A stretch of DNA of 64,000 nt from Candidatus Helarchaeota archaeon (lineage in GTDB: Archaea > Asgardarchaeota > Lokiarchaeia > Helarchaeales > RDOG01), in the NCBI GenBank assembly GCA_019058315.1, contig JAHPZH010000003.1:454451-518450 (forward strand). The letters run 5' to 3'. The notes under the pieces are model-generated. The model made no database searches. It had not been told where the DNA came from and saw only the letters and a program-made list of their open reading frames with translations. Below are positions 35,064-42,833 of the stretch, piece after piece. The position numbers and the translations under genes were made by a program. The stretch's first letter is position 1. Each line of letters starts with the position of its first letter.

Positions 35064-36062
35064 GTGTTGAAATTGCAGAAAAAAGTTAAAAAAATTAAAT
35101 TACCAGGCACGGACATTGAAGTTAGTCCACTCGGGCTTGGGGTTTGGCAATTTGCAGGTGGTCATGGATTTAATAAATACATTTGGTCAAAAGAAATTCC
35201 CGAAGAAACAAGGAACGATATCGTAAAAGCTGCATTAGACGGAGGAATAAATTGGTTTGATACAGCAGAGGCATATGGAGGAGGCAGATCGGAGAGAAAC
35301 TTAGCAAGTGCTCTTAAAGCAAATGAAGTAAAGGATGAAGAAGTTTATATTGCCGATAAATGGATGCCTATGATGAGATTTGCAGGGAACTTAAAAAAGA
35401 CTATTCAGAAACGTCTTGAAGCTTTAGATGGGTATACCATCGATCTTCATCAAATCCATCAACCTTATTCACTTTCCACAACTAGAGCCCAGATGAACGC
35501 CATGGCTGATTTGGTGGAAGAGGGTAAAATTAGATCTGTTGGAGTTAGTAATTTTTCTAAGAAAAAGATGATTAAAGCATACGATGCATTAAAAGATCGT
35601 GGATTATCTCTTGTCTCAAATCAAGTACATTATAGCTTGCTTACTCGAACTATTGAAAAAAATGGTGTATTGGATACCGCGAAAGAACTTGGAATTAGGA
35701 TCATCAGTTGGAGTCCTCTTGAACAAGGAACACTTACGGGTAAATACCATAAAGATCCGAGTCTTCTTAAGAATTTAACTTTCATTAGAAGAAGAATTAT
35801 GCCTAATATTAAGAAAAAAACGAAAAAAAGTATGGCATTAATGGAGGCTATTGAAGAGATAGCTAAAGCTCACGAAGTTACACCATCTCAAGTCGCACTT
35901 AATTGGCTCATTAATTTTCATGGAGACACTGTATTAGCAATCCCTGGAGCATCAAAAGTTCATCACGTTGAATCAAATGTTGGTGCGATGTACTTCGAGT
36001 TATCCAAGGATGAAATGGACAGAATCGATGAGCTATCAAGACCTCTCAATAAAATGAAATAA
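35064..36062 (+). CDS. Aldo/keto reductase
   Basis: This 332-residue protein is an NADPH-dependent aldo/keto reductase TIM barrel. The catalytic tetrad is visible as Asp and Tyr in WFDTAEAYGGGRSE, Lys in IADKWMP and His in LHQIHQPYS. SVGVSNFSKKKM and ISWSPLEQGTLTGKY are the standard later motifs, and LAIPGASKVHHVESN binds the cofactor. The start is GTG. It is related to the copy at 50141-51109. Substrate is not determined by sequence. Confidence 0.92.
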   Translation: MLKLQKKVKKIKLPGTDIEVSPLGLGVWQFAGGHGFNKYIWSKEIPEETRNDIVKAALDGGINWFDTAEAYGGGRSERNLASALKANEVKDEEVYIADKWMPMMRFAGNLKKTIQKRLEALDGYTIDLHQIHQPYSLSTTRAQMNAMADLVEEGKIRSVGVSNFSKKKMIKAYDALKDRGLSLVSNQVHYSLLTRTIEKNGVLDTAKELGIRIISWSPLEQGTLTGKYHKDPSLLKNLTFIRRRIMPNIKKKTKKSMALMEAIEEIAKAHEVTPSQVALNWLINFHGDTVLAIPGASKVHHVESNVGAMYFELSKDEMDRIDELSRPLNKMK

Positions 36063-36126
36063 AGAAATTGGATGTTTATATTAATTCAAATTAATCCAGG
36101 TTTATTTTAAAATTAGTTGAGAAAGT

Positions 36127-36348
36127 TCAATCTTCTGTAATTTTTTCTATTAACTCTAAGATTGACTCAATTTCTTTCCCGATCTCAAGTGCACGTTTCG
36201 TTAAATCTTCGAGAATCTCGGGATCATTTTCCTCTTTTTCAAGTTCAAAAAGTGCATTTTGAAGTTGTTGGAGTGCCGTGACATAATTCCAAATCCTTTG
36301 TTGTGATTTATTTTTTAAGTTTTGAATACTTTTATCTGATAAAGTCAT
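36127..36348 (-). CDS. Small coiled-coil protein
   Basis: This 73-residue acidic protein is almost entirely helical (LQNALFELEKEENDPEILEDL, then EIGKEIESILELIEKI), with heptad spacing that suggests a coiled coil. Its start overlaps the stop of the upstream small gene by four bases (ATGA), so the two are translationally coupled. Not recognised. Confidence 0.6.
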   Translation of the reverse strand: MTLSDKSIQNLKNKSQQRIWNYVTALQQLQNALFELEKEENDPEILEDLTKRALEIGKEIESILELIEKITED

Positions 36349-36542
36349 TTTGATTCAACCTTTGCTTTGACTAAATAGTAATTTATACGGGTTAGAAAAT
36401 TCTCCTTTTCTTTTTTCCAATGTTCTACTGAAAGTGATTTGGGATCGTTCTTGATTTTTTCTTGGTGAAGGTTATATTGACGTTGGTTACTTAATGCGAG
36501 CTGGAGCAGTTTTTTACGTGAACGGGTTTTTTTCTTTCCCAT
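36345..36542 (-). CDS. Small basic protein
   Basis: This 65-residue protein has a strongly basic N terminus (MGKKKTRSRKKLLQLALS) and two amphipathic helices. The basic head might bind nucleic acid, but no known fold is recognised. It overlaps the acidic coiled-coil gene downstream by four bases; a basic/acidic pair translated together suggests a complex. Its promoter region is shared with the divergent gene at 36600. Confidence 0.6.
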   Translation of the reverse strand: MGKKKTRSRKKLLQLALSNQRQYNLHQEKIKNDPKSLSVEHWKKEKENFLTRINYYLVKAKVESK

Positions 36543-36623
36543 GATATATAATACATATATTATTATTTTAATGAATCTAGATTAAAGAAATATTAATGAT
36601 TGGTGAGTATAAAGATTAGAACT

Positions 36624-36923
36624 ATGACTCAAAATTTTATTGGAAAATGGGAATCAGAAACCAAGGATTTTAAAGACATAATTTTTGATGAAAAAAATTA
36701 CGAATGGGGAAAAGATAAGGGAAGATGGGCAGTAAATAGTGATGAAATTTGGCTATTAACGAAAAATTCGAAGTATGGGACCAAATGGTTTTTTAAATTT
36801 GAGAGGAATAACAAATTAGTTTTTCTCGATCCAGAGGATTTTATTTATCTTGGTAGTGGTGAATATATTTATTATCAAATGACCCCTCCTAACACAAGAG
36901 TAACGTTTAAAAGAATATCTTAA
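36624..36923 (+). CDS. Small hypothetical beta-rich protein
   Basis: This protein of about 99 residues starts TQNFIGKWESET and continues with alternating strands (IWLLTKN, WFFKFERNNKLVFLD, YIYYQMTPPNTRVTFKR). The G-K-W opening and strand pattern resemble small lipocalin-like or DUF5640-type barrels, with weak support. An in-frame TTG at 36600 would add eight residues. Its stop overlaps by four bases the stop of the convergent TPR gene. Confidence 0.5.
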   Translation: MTQNFIGKWESETKDFKDIIFDEKNYEWGKDKGRWAVNSDEIWLLTKNSKYGTKWFFKFERNNKLVFLDPEDFIYLGSGEYIYYQMTPPNTRVTFKRIS

Positions 36924-37930
36924 ATTTTTCCTTTTCTTTCTAATTCCTCTTTCATTAAGCTAAGAAGAGTCATAGCAGATTTAGCATCTTCATTCATGGG
37001 ATCAATCTTTAATGCCCTTTCCACATATTCAATACCTTTACCAGGATTCTCCAGTTCACCGTACATCATACCGATATTATATAAAGCCATGCTATTTTTA
37101 GGCTCTAATTCAAGGATTTTTTCAAACATTTCGATAGCTTTTTCAAATTTTTGTAGATTAGCATAAACAGATCCTAAATTGAGCCATCCATTACTATCTT
37201 TAGGATTAATTGTAACAATTTGTTTATAACATTTAATTGCTTCTTCTGTTTTTTCTAACTGCTCATATAGCGAACCAAGATTATCCCAAGCTGGTATATA
37301 TTGGGGATCGAGTTTAACAGCTTTTTGTAAACATTCAACAGCTTTATCATATTCAAATATATTCCTATATGCAACTCCCATTACAGCATATACTTTGCTT
37401 TTTGGACCTTTTAGTTGAAGGGCTTTCTTAAAGCAGTCAATTGCTTCGACATTTCTTTCTGTGGCAATATAAGAAGTTCCCAGATTAATCCATGCATTCA
37501 TATTTTCGGGATTTAATTTTAAGACCTTTTTATTACAATCAATTGACTTTTTGAATTTGCCCAATTTATTATAAGAAATTCCCAAATCAAAATGGTAGTC
37601 CTGATCGCCAGGATTAATGCTTATGGCCTTCTTAAAGCATTTTACCGCTTCCTGATACTTACCTAGTCCGTTATATGCGTATCCAATTGAGTGCCAAGCG
37701 TATTCATATTTCGGATCTATTTTTACTGCTTTTTCGCAGTATTTAATACAGCTCTCATAATCTCCTGACATAGCCCTATACCAACCATGATTATTCAGAG
37801 CTAGAATATGGTTGGGATTAATTTTTAACACATATCCAAAATATCTAGCTGCATTTTTATAATCCTTATGACTAGCGCTGTCATGCCCCTTTTGAAGCCA
37901 TTGATCCACAGTTTTTCCCTTATAAGACAT
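36920..37930 (-). CDS. TPR repeat protein (paralogue D)
   Basis: This 336-residue protein consists of about nine TPR units and has the same architecture as the three TPR genes at 30.9-34.1 kb: a short N terminus (MSYKGKTVDQW), an NHGWYRAMSGDYESCIKYCEKAV first pair, and a tail of KGIEYVERALKIDPMNEDAKSAMTLL. It starts at ATG, which supports the N-terminal extensions assigned to paralogues B and C. It stands apart from the cluster and is divergent from the LRR gene at 38100. Confidence 0.88.
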   Translation of the reverse strand: MSYKGKTVDQWLQKGHDSASHKDYKNAARYFGYVLKINPNHILALNNHGWYRAMSGDYESCIKYCEKAVKIDPKYEYAWHSIGYAYNGLGKYQEAVKCFKKAISINPGDQDYHFDLGISYNKLGKFKKSIDCNKKVLKLNPENMNAWINLGTSYIATERNVEAIDCFKKALQLKGPKSKVYAVMGVAYRNIFEYDKAVECLQKAVKLDPQYIPAWDNLGSLYEQLEKTEEAIKCYKQIVTINPKDSNGWLNLGSVYANLQKFEKAIEMFEKILELEPKNSMALYNIGMMYGELENPGKGIEYVERALKIDPMNEDAKSAMTLLSLMKEELERKGKI

Positions 37931-38018
37931 TTGATACCAATTTTTAATTTGATTTTCTTATTTTGAATTAATCATTCCAACTTTTTAATTTTTCAATATT
38001 AATTTAATAGCTCATAAT

Positions 38019-38028
38019 CTTTATAAAG
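38019..38028 (+). promoter_or_regulatory. TATA box candidate for the LRR gene at 38100
   Basis: TCTTTATAAA lies about 72-81 bases before the start codon in the divergent intergenic region. It matches the archaeal TATA consensus. No B-recognition element is obvious, so this is a candidate only. Confidence 0.4.
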
Positions 38029-38099
38029 AACCACATACAAAAGGTTTCAAGATAATTTTTTAAGCTAAAAGTAAAAAAAGATTACAAAAGGGAAAGATT

Positions 38100-39137
38100 A
38101 TGTCTGTAGTATATAAGGGAATTGAACGTTTTGTTGAAATTGATGAAAATGGACTTAAAACTCTTGATCTTTCTAATTTTAGAATCAAAGATATTACAGA
38201 AATTAAAAATCTCAAAAATCTGACCCAACTTCAAGTTTTAAAGCTTAGTAGAAATAAGATTAGAAAGATAGAGGGTTTAGAAAACCTCTCCCAATTACAA
38301 TCATTAGACCTTTTGCAAAATCAGATTTGGAAGATAGAGGGCTTGGAAAACCTCTCCCAATTACAATCATTAGACCTTAAGCAAAATCGGATTGGGAAGA
38401 TAGAGGGGTTAGAAAACCTTTCCCAATTACAATTTTTAGGTCTTGCATGTAATCAGATCAAGAAGATAGAGGGGTTTGAAAACCTCTCCCAATTACGAGA
38501 ATTACACTTTTGGTTCAATCAGATCAGGAAAATTGAGGGGTTAGAAAATCTAACCCAATTAAAAGAATTAAATCTTGAAAATAATTTGATATCGAAGATA
38601 GAGGGGTTAGAAAATCTAACCCAATTACAAGAATTAGAACTAGTGAATAATCTGATCTCAAAGATAGAGGGACTCGAAAACCTCTCCCAATTAAAAGAAT
38701 TAAACCTTTGGAATAATCACATTAAAAAGATAGAGGGTTTGGAAAACCTCACCCAATTACAATTATTGAAACTTTGGGAAAATAGGATCACGAAGATAGA
38801 GGGGATGGAAAATCTCTCCCAATTAAAAAATTTATATCTTAAAGAAAATCAGATCACGAAGATAGAAGGATTGGAAAACCTCATTCAGTTACAAACATTG
38901 GACCTTGAGCATAATAAGATCACTAAAATAGAGGGGTTAGAAAACCTCTCCCAATTACAAACATTATACCTTTCACACAATCAGATCTCGAAGATAGAGG
39001 GGTTAGAAAATCTCTCCCAATTAGAGGATTTATACCTTTGGTATAATAAGATCCCAAAGATAGAGGGGTTAAATCTTTCTGATCCTAAAAATGCACAAGC
39101 ACTAGTGGAATATTGTAAAGACTTAAAGAAAAAATAA
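38100..39137 (+). CDS. SDS22-like leucine-rich-repeat protein, thirteen near-identical repeats
   Basis: This 345-residue protein is made of thirteen 22-residue leucine-rich repeats (NLSQLQSLDLxxNQIxKIEGLE) with only short ends. The repeats are very similar at the DNA level too, sharing the 66-bp unit with the core AAGATAGAGGGGTTAGAAAA, so the array has recently expanded or been homogenised. The class is SDS22, as in the gene at 25183, and no signal peptide is present. It ends LSDPKNAQALVEYCKDLKKK, a typical LRR cap. The role is probably protein binding. It is convergent with the flotillin-like gene. Confidence 0.88.
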   Translation: MSVVYKGIERFVEIDENGLKTLDLSNFRIKDITEIKNLKNLTQLQVLKLSRNKIRKIEGLENLSQLQSLDLLQNQIWKIEGLENLSQLQSLDLKQNRIGKIEGLENLSQLQFLGLACNQIKKIEGFENLSQLRELHFWFNQIRKIEGLENLTQLKELNLENNLISKIEGLENLTQLQELELVNNLISKIEGLENLSQLKELNLWNNHIKKIEGLENLTQLQLLKLWENRITKIEGMENLSQLKNLYLKENQITKIEGLENLIQLQTLDLEHNKITKIEGLENLSQLQTLYLSHNQISKIEGLENLSQLEDLYLWYNKIPKIEGLNLSDPKNAQALVEYCKDLKKK

Positions 39138-39153
39138 AAAATTTAAAGAAAAA

Positions 39154-40284
39154 TTACGCATCAGTTGTTCTGAATTCTTTTACGATATTTTTAATTATTT
39201 CTGATTCTTTTAAGAACTCAGCCATAGGAATTAGATTCATTAGCGAGTTATTTCCGTTGTTTCCTCCACCCATAATTATTACTTTACTGTTTTGTTTTAG
39301 TCCAACAGCAATTTCTTTTGAAGACTGAATCATTCCTTCAACGATCAATTCTAAGGCTTTCATTTTTAAACCTTCTTTTCCAGCCTGATTATATTCCTCT
39401 AGAGCTTTTGCTTTTGCACGAATTCCTGCAGCTTCGGCTTCGGCTTTTAATTGGATAGATTTTGCTTCCGCTTCTGCTTCAATCATTTTAGCCTCACCTT
39501 TAGCATTTGCCAATACAATTTCTTTTTGACGTTCGATTTCAGCTTCTCTTTTTATTTCTAATTCTTTGACTAACATCTTTTTTACAACAAGTTCTTCTGT
39601 TTGAACTGCTACAAATTTTTCTTTTTCAATCTCTACTTCTTTTGCATCTGTATCATTATTTGCTTCAGCGATTCTGGCATTCCTATCTAATTCAGCAGAC
39701 TTGACCCTTTCTAAATCTCTAATCACCGAGCTATCCGAATCATCCCTAATATCTTTGATGTCAAAAATAATTGGTTCTAATCCCAGTTTTATAAATGAGC
39801 CAGTCAATGATTTATAAATACCATCTTCTATAACTTCACGTTCTCTCATAATCGTTAAAATCTTTTTTTGCATACAAATTGTTCTAGCAGAGCTTTGGAC
39901 TGTGTCATCAACAATTCTCCTTAGAGTTTCATAAACATCTTTACCAAGGGTCTCAGCAGCTTTTGCAGGGTTTTTGATTTGAACTTTACAACTTATCCTT
40001 ACAACTAATGGTAAATTGTCCATATCATGCAGTCTAATATCAGGGATGTCAACATCTATTACTTCTTTTGGAATAACAATTCTACGATGATACATTTTAA
40101 AATAATGATATCTTCCTTGTCCATCGTATATATTTTTCTTATCCTTACTCACCACAACATGTGCTTCGTTAGGAGCCACAATAACTATACTACTTATCCA
40201 GATTACCAAGAAAATTATTAATGATATTGTACCAACAACTGCCCCTACAATAATTAAAGTAATAATTCCTACATCTAAAACCAT
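39154..40284 (-). CDS. Flotillin-like SPFH/band 7 membrane protein
   Basis: This 376-residue protein has one N-terminal membrane helix (residues about 8-33), an SPFH/band 7 domain (APNEAHVVVSKDKKNIYDGQG ... PLVVRISCKVQIKNP) and a long Ala/Glu-rich coiled coil (residues about 210-300: AEAEAKSIQLKAEAEAAGIR). This is the flotillin architecture; such proteins form membrane scaffolds. An NfeD-like gene starts upstream on the same strand, and flotillin-NfeD pairs are a known operon type. The tail contains MGGGNNGNNS. Role in membrane organisation is inferred from the family. Confidence 0.88.
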   Translation of the reverse strand: MVLDVGIITLIIVGAVVGTISLIIFLVIWISSIVIVAPNEAHVVVSKDKKNIYDGQGRYHYFKMYHRRIVIPKEVIDVDIPDIRLHDMDNLPLVVRISCKVQIKNPAKAAETLGKDVYETLRRIVDDTVQSSARTICMQKKILTIMREREVIEDGIYKSLTGSFIKLGLEPIIFDIKDIRDDSDSSVIRDLERVKSAELDRNARIAEANNDTDAKEVEIEKEKFVAVQTEELVVKKMLVKELEIKREAEIERQKEIVLANAKGEAKMIEAEAEAKSIQLKAEAEAAGIRAKAKALEEYNQAGKEGLKMKALELIVEGMIQSSKEIAVGLKQNSKVIIMGGGNNGNNSLMNLIPMAEFLKESEIIKNIVKEFRTTDA

Positions 40285-40299
40285 TTAATTCACTCCTAT

Positions 40300-40746
40300 T
40301 TATTTCTCCATTTTTAATTTTTTTATTTCCCAGCTTACGGTTTTACGTATTTCGGCTATTCCTCCATTATATTTTTTAATCATAACTTTATCTCCCTTTA
40401 AATATGGTGGATCAGTTGAATCAAATGCCCTAGCGGGTATCTCTATCCTTTCTCCAGATTCTAGAATGAGCGAAACTTTGCCTATTTCTGTTTTAGTAAA
40501 AGGAATTTCTACAGTTGCACCTTTTCCTTCATAAGTTTTGAGATCTATGGGTTCAGATTCCAGCCAATTTCTAAGGAAATATACAATTGAACTTGTTATC
40601 AAAGAAAAAATTACTGCGACAATGCTGGTTGATATGAAATCATTCGATATTAGAAAACCTATAGTTCCAATAAATCCAAAGTTTATGAGACCACATAAAA
40701 TTGGCATTAAGATAACATCATCAAATTCCGTATCTGTTGATATCAC
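40300..40746 (-). CDS. NfeD-like membrane protein, start uncertain
   Basis: This protein has membrane helices at the N terminus and a C-terminal OB-like domain (GKGATVEIPFTKTEIGKVSL ... KGDKVMIKKYNGGIAEI), the NfeD layout. NfeD-like proteins partner with flotillin-type proteins, and the flotillin-like gene lies 15 bp downstream. The GTG at 40746 is the only conventional start, but the frame stays open 26 codons further and encodes another good membrane helix (LILFLIVSGIGAILLLIV). An AGGAGG at 40831-40836 sits six bases before a TTA (40824), which suggests the real start is a changed TTG or an assembly error. The intact protein may therefore reach 40824. Confidence 0.7.
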   Translation of the reverse strand: MISTDTEFDDVILMPILCGLINFGFIGTIGFLISNDFISTSIVAVIFSLITSSIVYFLRNWLESEPIDLKTYEGKGATVEIPFTKTEIGKVSLILESGERIEIPARAFDSTDPPYLKGDKVMIKKYNGGIAEIRKTVSWEIKKLKMEK

Positions 40747-40824
40747 AATTAAAAGGAGAATTGCTCCAATACCACTTACAATCAGAAATAAAATTAACTC
40801 GAATGAAAAAATAATCTCCGTTAA

Positions 40825-41107
40825 TTTTTTCCTCCTATTATTTTATTATTTGAATTGGATTTCTTAAGATAAGTATTTGTAGTAAATTCTCCTAACCCTA
40901 ACAATCCACATCCTCTTTTTTAAAATGTAAATTCCTTTTATCATTTTTTAAGTGTACAACCGTAACTGGTCTATAATTCTATTAATGGCTTGGTTTTTAA
41001 ATTTGATCTTATTGGCAAAAAGTAGAAAATATTATAATTTTATAAAATTTTAAACTGGAAATGAAAACATATTTTTCTTCTCATAATTAATTTTAAGGGA
41101 TGCTTGA
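40825..41107. other. Intergenic region between divergent NfeD-like and LRR genes
   Basis: Of the 361 bp between the conventional starts, the first 78 continue the NfeD-like frame. The rest is AT-rich, with AGGAGG for the NfeD-like gene at 40831-40836 on the minus strand and T/A runs near 41030-41060. No RNA gene, repeat or further reading frame is seen. It must hold the promoters of both genes. Confidence 0.4.
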
Positions 41108-41704
41108 ATGGAAAAGCAATCAAAAATAACATATCAAGGACAAGTTATAACAATTAAAGAACAGAAGGTCTTAAAAGAATTAGAAAAGATGCTCGGAAAA
41201 CCGATTCCCCCAGTCTCATTAATAAATGAATTTAGTTATGGTTTTATGGTAAAAAAAGGTTGTATTACAGGATTGGGGCTACGAAACAAGAATTTAAAAA
41301 CTCTTCCAGCATCATTTGGTGATCTTATTTCACTTAAAGAGCTAGTTTTATTTGATAACCGTTTAAAGATGCTTCCCGAATCATTTGGTAATTTGAGATC
41401 TTTGAAATATCTAAGTTTAGTTAGAAATAATTTAATAAAACTCCCAGACTCATTTACCCATTTAATTTCACTCGAGATGTTATATTTAAATGAAAATAAA
41501 ATAGAAATCCTCCCAGAGTCGTTTGGAAAGCTCGAGATGCTCCGTAGATTAAATTTAAGAAATAACCAGTTAAAAACCATCCCGAATTCATTACTAAAGT
41601 TATCGAATTTAGAAATGCTCTGGATTGAAAATAATCCTTTGGATGATGCTGCTAAGCAAATCCTTGAGCAATTAATCAAAAATGGAATATATGTAAATAA
41701 ATAA
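41108..41704 (+). CDS. Leucine-rich-repeat protein of the LPxSFGNL (Ras-suppressor/PIRL-like) class
   Basis: This 198-residue protein has six 23-residue leucine-rich repeats of the form LPESFGNLRSLKYLSLVRNNL from residue about 57 onward, with a C-terminal cap (LEMLWIENNPLDDAAKQILEQ). It is a different LRR class from the SDS22-like proteins at 25183 and 38100. The first 50 residues are charged and not recognised. There is no export signal, so it acts inside the cell, most likely in protein binding. Confidence 0.82.
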   Translation: MEKQSKITYQGQVITIKEQKVLKELEKMLGKPIPPVSLINEFSYGFMVKKGCITGLGLRNKNLKTLPASFGDLISLKELVLFDNRLKMLPESFGNLRSLKYLSLVRNNLIKLPDSFTHLISLEMLYLNENKIEILPESFGKLEMLRRLNLRNNQLKTIPNSLLKLSNLEMLWIENNPLDDAAKQILEQLIKNGIYVNK

Positions 41705-41751
41705 TTTTGTTTTATCACTAAAAATCATATAAAATTCAGAATCTAAACGAG

Positions 41752-41780
41752 AATTTTCAATTCTTGAATAATTGAAAATT
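41752..41780. terminator. Inverted repeat between convergent genes
   Basis: An 11-bp stem (AATTTTCAATT/AATTGAAAATT) with a seven-base loop lies between the LRR gene ending at 41704 and the minus-strand membrane gene ending at 41801. The position fits a bidirectional terminator. Confidence 0.45.
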
Positions 41781-41800
41781 AATTTTCGAAAAAGACATTG

Positions 41801-42817
41801 TTATTTTTTTATTATTTTTTCTCCTGTTAATTTGGCATTCAAAAACGATTCAAACTTTTTAGAAATATGTTTTAATGTAGATAAGGAATATTTAATTGGT
41901 AGAAATCCATATTCTTTATCCAATTTAGCTAAATCTATTTCACCTCTCATTCGAAGCCATTGATCTAAAATTAGAATTGTCTTACCTAAATTCATCCATC
42001 TAACAAAATGATAATTAGCTAATAAATTACCTAAACCGAATAATATAAAAGAAATAATCAAAGGAAAGATACCATCTTTAAAATAAGATAAAAGGAAAAA
42101 TATACTTATTACAATCGTCGTATAACCTGTGATTGCTAGTATATGAGGGGGATGAACATGTCGATATATATACATTTTATCCAAAATTTCGACTTCTCCT
42201 CGCATTAATTTTCCTTTATCCAAATAATAATATGAATTTAGATATTTAGCACGAATTCCCCGCTCCAAAGCCCGTTGAAGTCTAAGTAAACCATATGGGC
42301 AATTTAGTTTTTGCAGATTTAATTCTGTAATCTTATCATTCAAAGGTATCAATTGAAAAATAACATTACGGTCAACTTTATGTCGAAATATGAATAATAA
42401 ACTCCCAATAATAATGCAAGAGAAAGATAATAATGCAGCAACTAATGAAAGGGGACTTAATAGATATATATAATTTATAGTAAAGCAAATAAATAGAACA
42501 CTTGCACCAGGAACACCAAACCAAAATCCAAAAGCGTTAATATTACATTTTTGAGTTCCTAATCCAAACCAAATGAAAAAAAACACGCTAATTAATAGAA
42601 ATATTGACGCGATATTTGAAAATAAAATTGTATCAGAATATGTCTTTAGGGGAAGGGACACGTTTAGATAAAATTTTACAAGATTTTGGAAGAATTCTAA
42701 AGTTATTAATACCATCAACAATAAAGTTATAGAACTAAGGAATGTACAAATTATTGAAAGAATTGGATTTATCCGATCTTTCTTAATTCTTATTTGATCT
42801 TCTAATGATAGATTCAT
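41801..42817 (-). CDS. Multi-pass membrane protein of unknown function
   Basis: This 338-residue protein has about six hydrophobic segments: four in the first 165 residues and two more around 230-275. Between them is a soluble stretch (LNLQKLNCPYGLLRLQRALERG, MRGEVEILDKMYIYRHVHP), and the protein ends in a cytoplasmic-looking basic tail. No catalytic motif or known family is recognised. It lies 16 bp downstream of the large fusion flavoprotein and may be its operon partner in the membrane, which would fit a redox enzyme acting on a lipid. Confidence 0.65.
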   Translation of the reverse strand: MNLSLEDQIRIKKDRINPILSIICTFLSSITLLLMVLITLEFFQNLVKFYLNVSLPLKTYSDTILFSNIASIFLLISVFFFIWFGLGTQKCNINAFGFWFGVPGASVLFICFTINYIYLLSPLSLVAALLSFSCIIIGSLLFIFRHKVDRNVIFQLIPLNDKITELNLQKLNCPYGLLRLQRALERGIRAKYLNSYYYLDKGKLMRGEVEILDKMYIYRHVHPPHILAITGYTTIVISIFFLLSYFKDGIFPLIISFILFGLGNLLANYHFVRWMNLGKTILILDQWLRMRGEIDLAKLDKEYGFLPIKYSLSTLKHISKKFESFLNAKLTGEKIIKK

Positions 42818-42833
42818 TTTAATTATTTATTAA

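Noticed and set aside
38225..39080. Regular 66-bp repeats considered as a CRISPR or satellite array
   Set aside because: The units are in frame, contiguous without unique spacers, and encode standard SDS22 leucine-rich repeats.
40868..41107. Possible non-coding RNA between the NfeD-like and LRR genes
   Set aside because: No compact GC-rich block, stem set or conserved motif is visible; the sequence looks like ordinary AT-rich promoter DNA.
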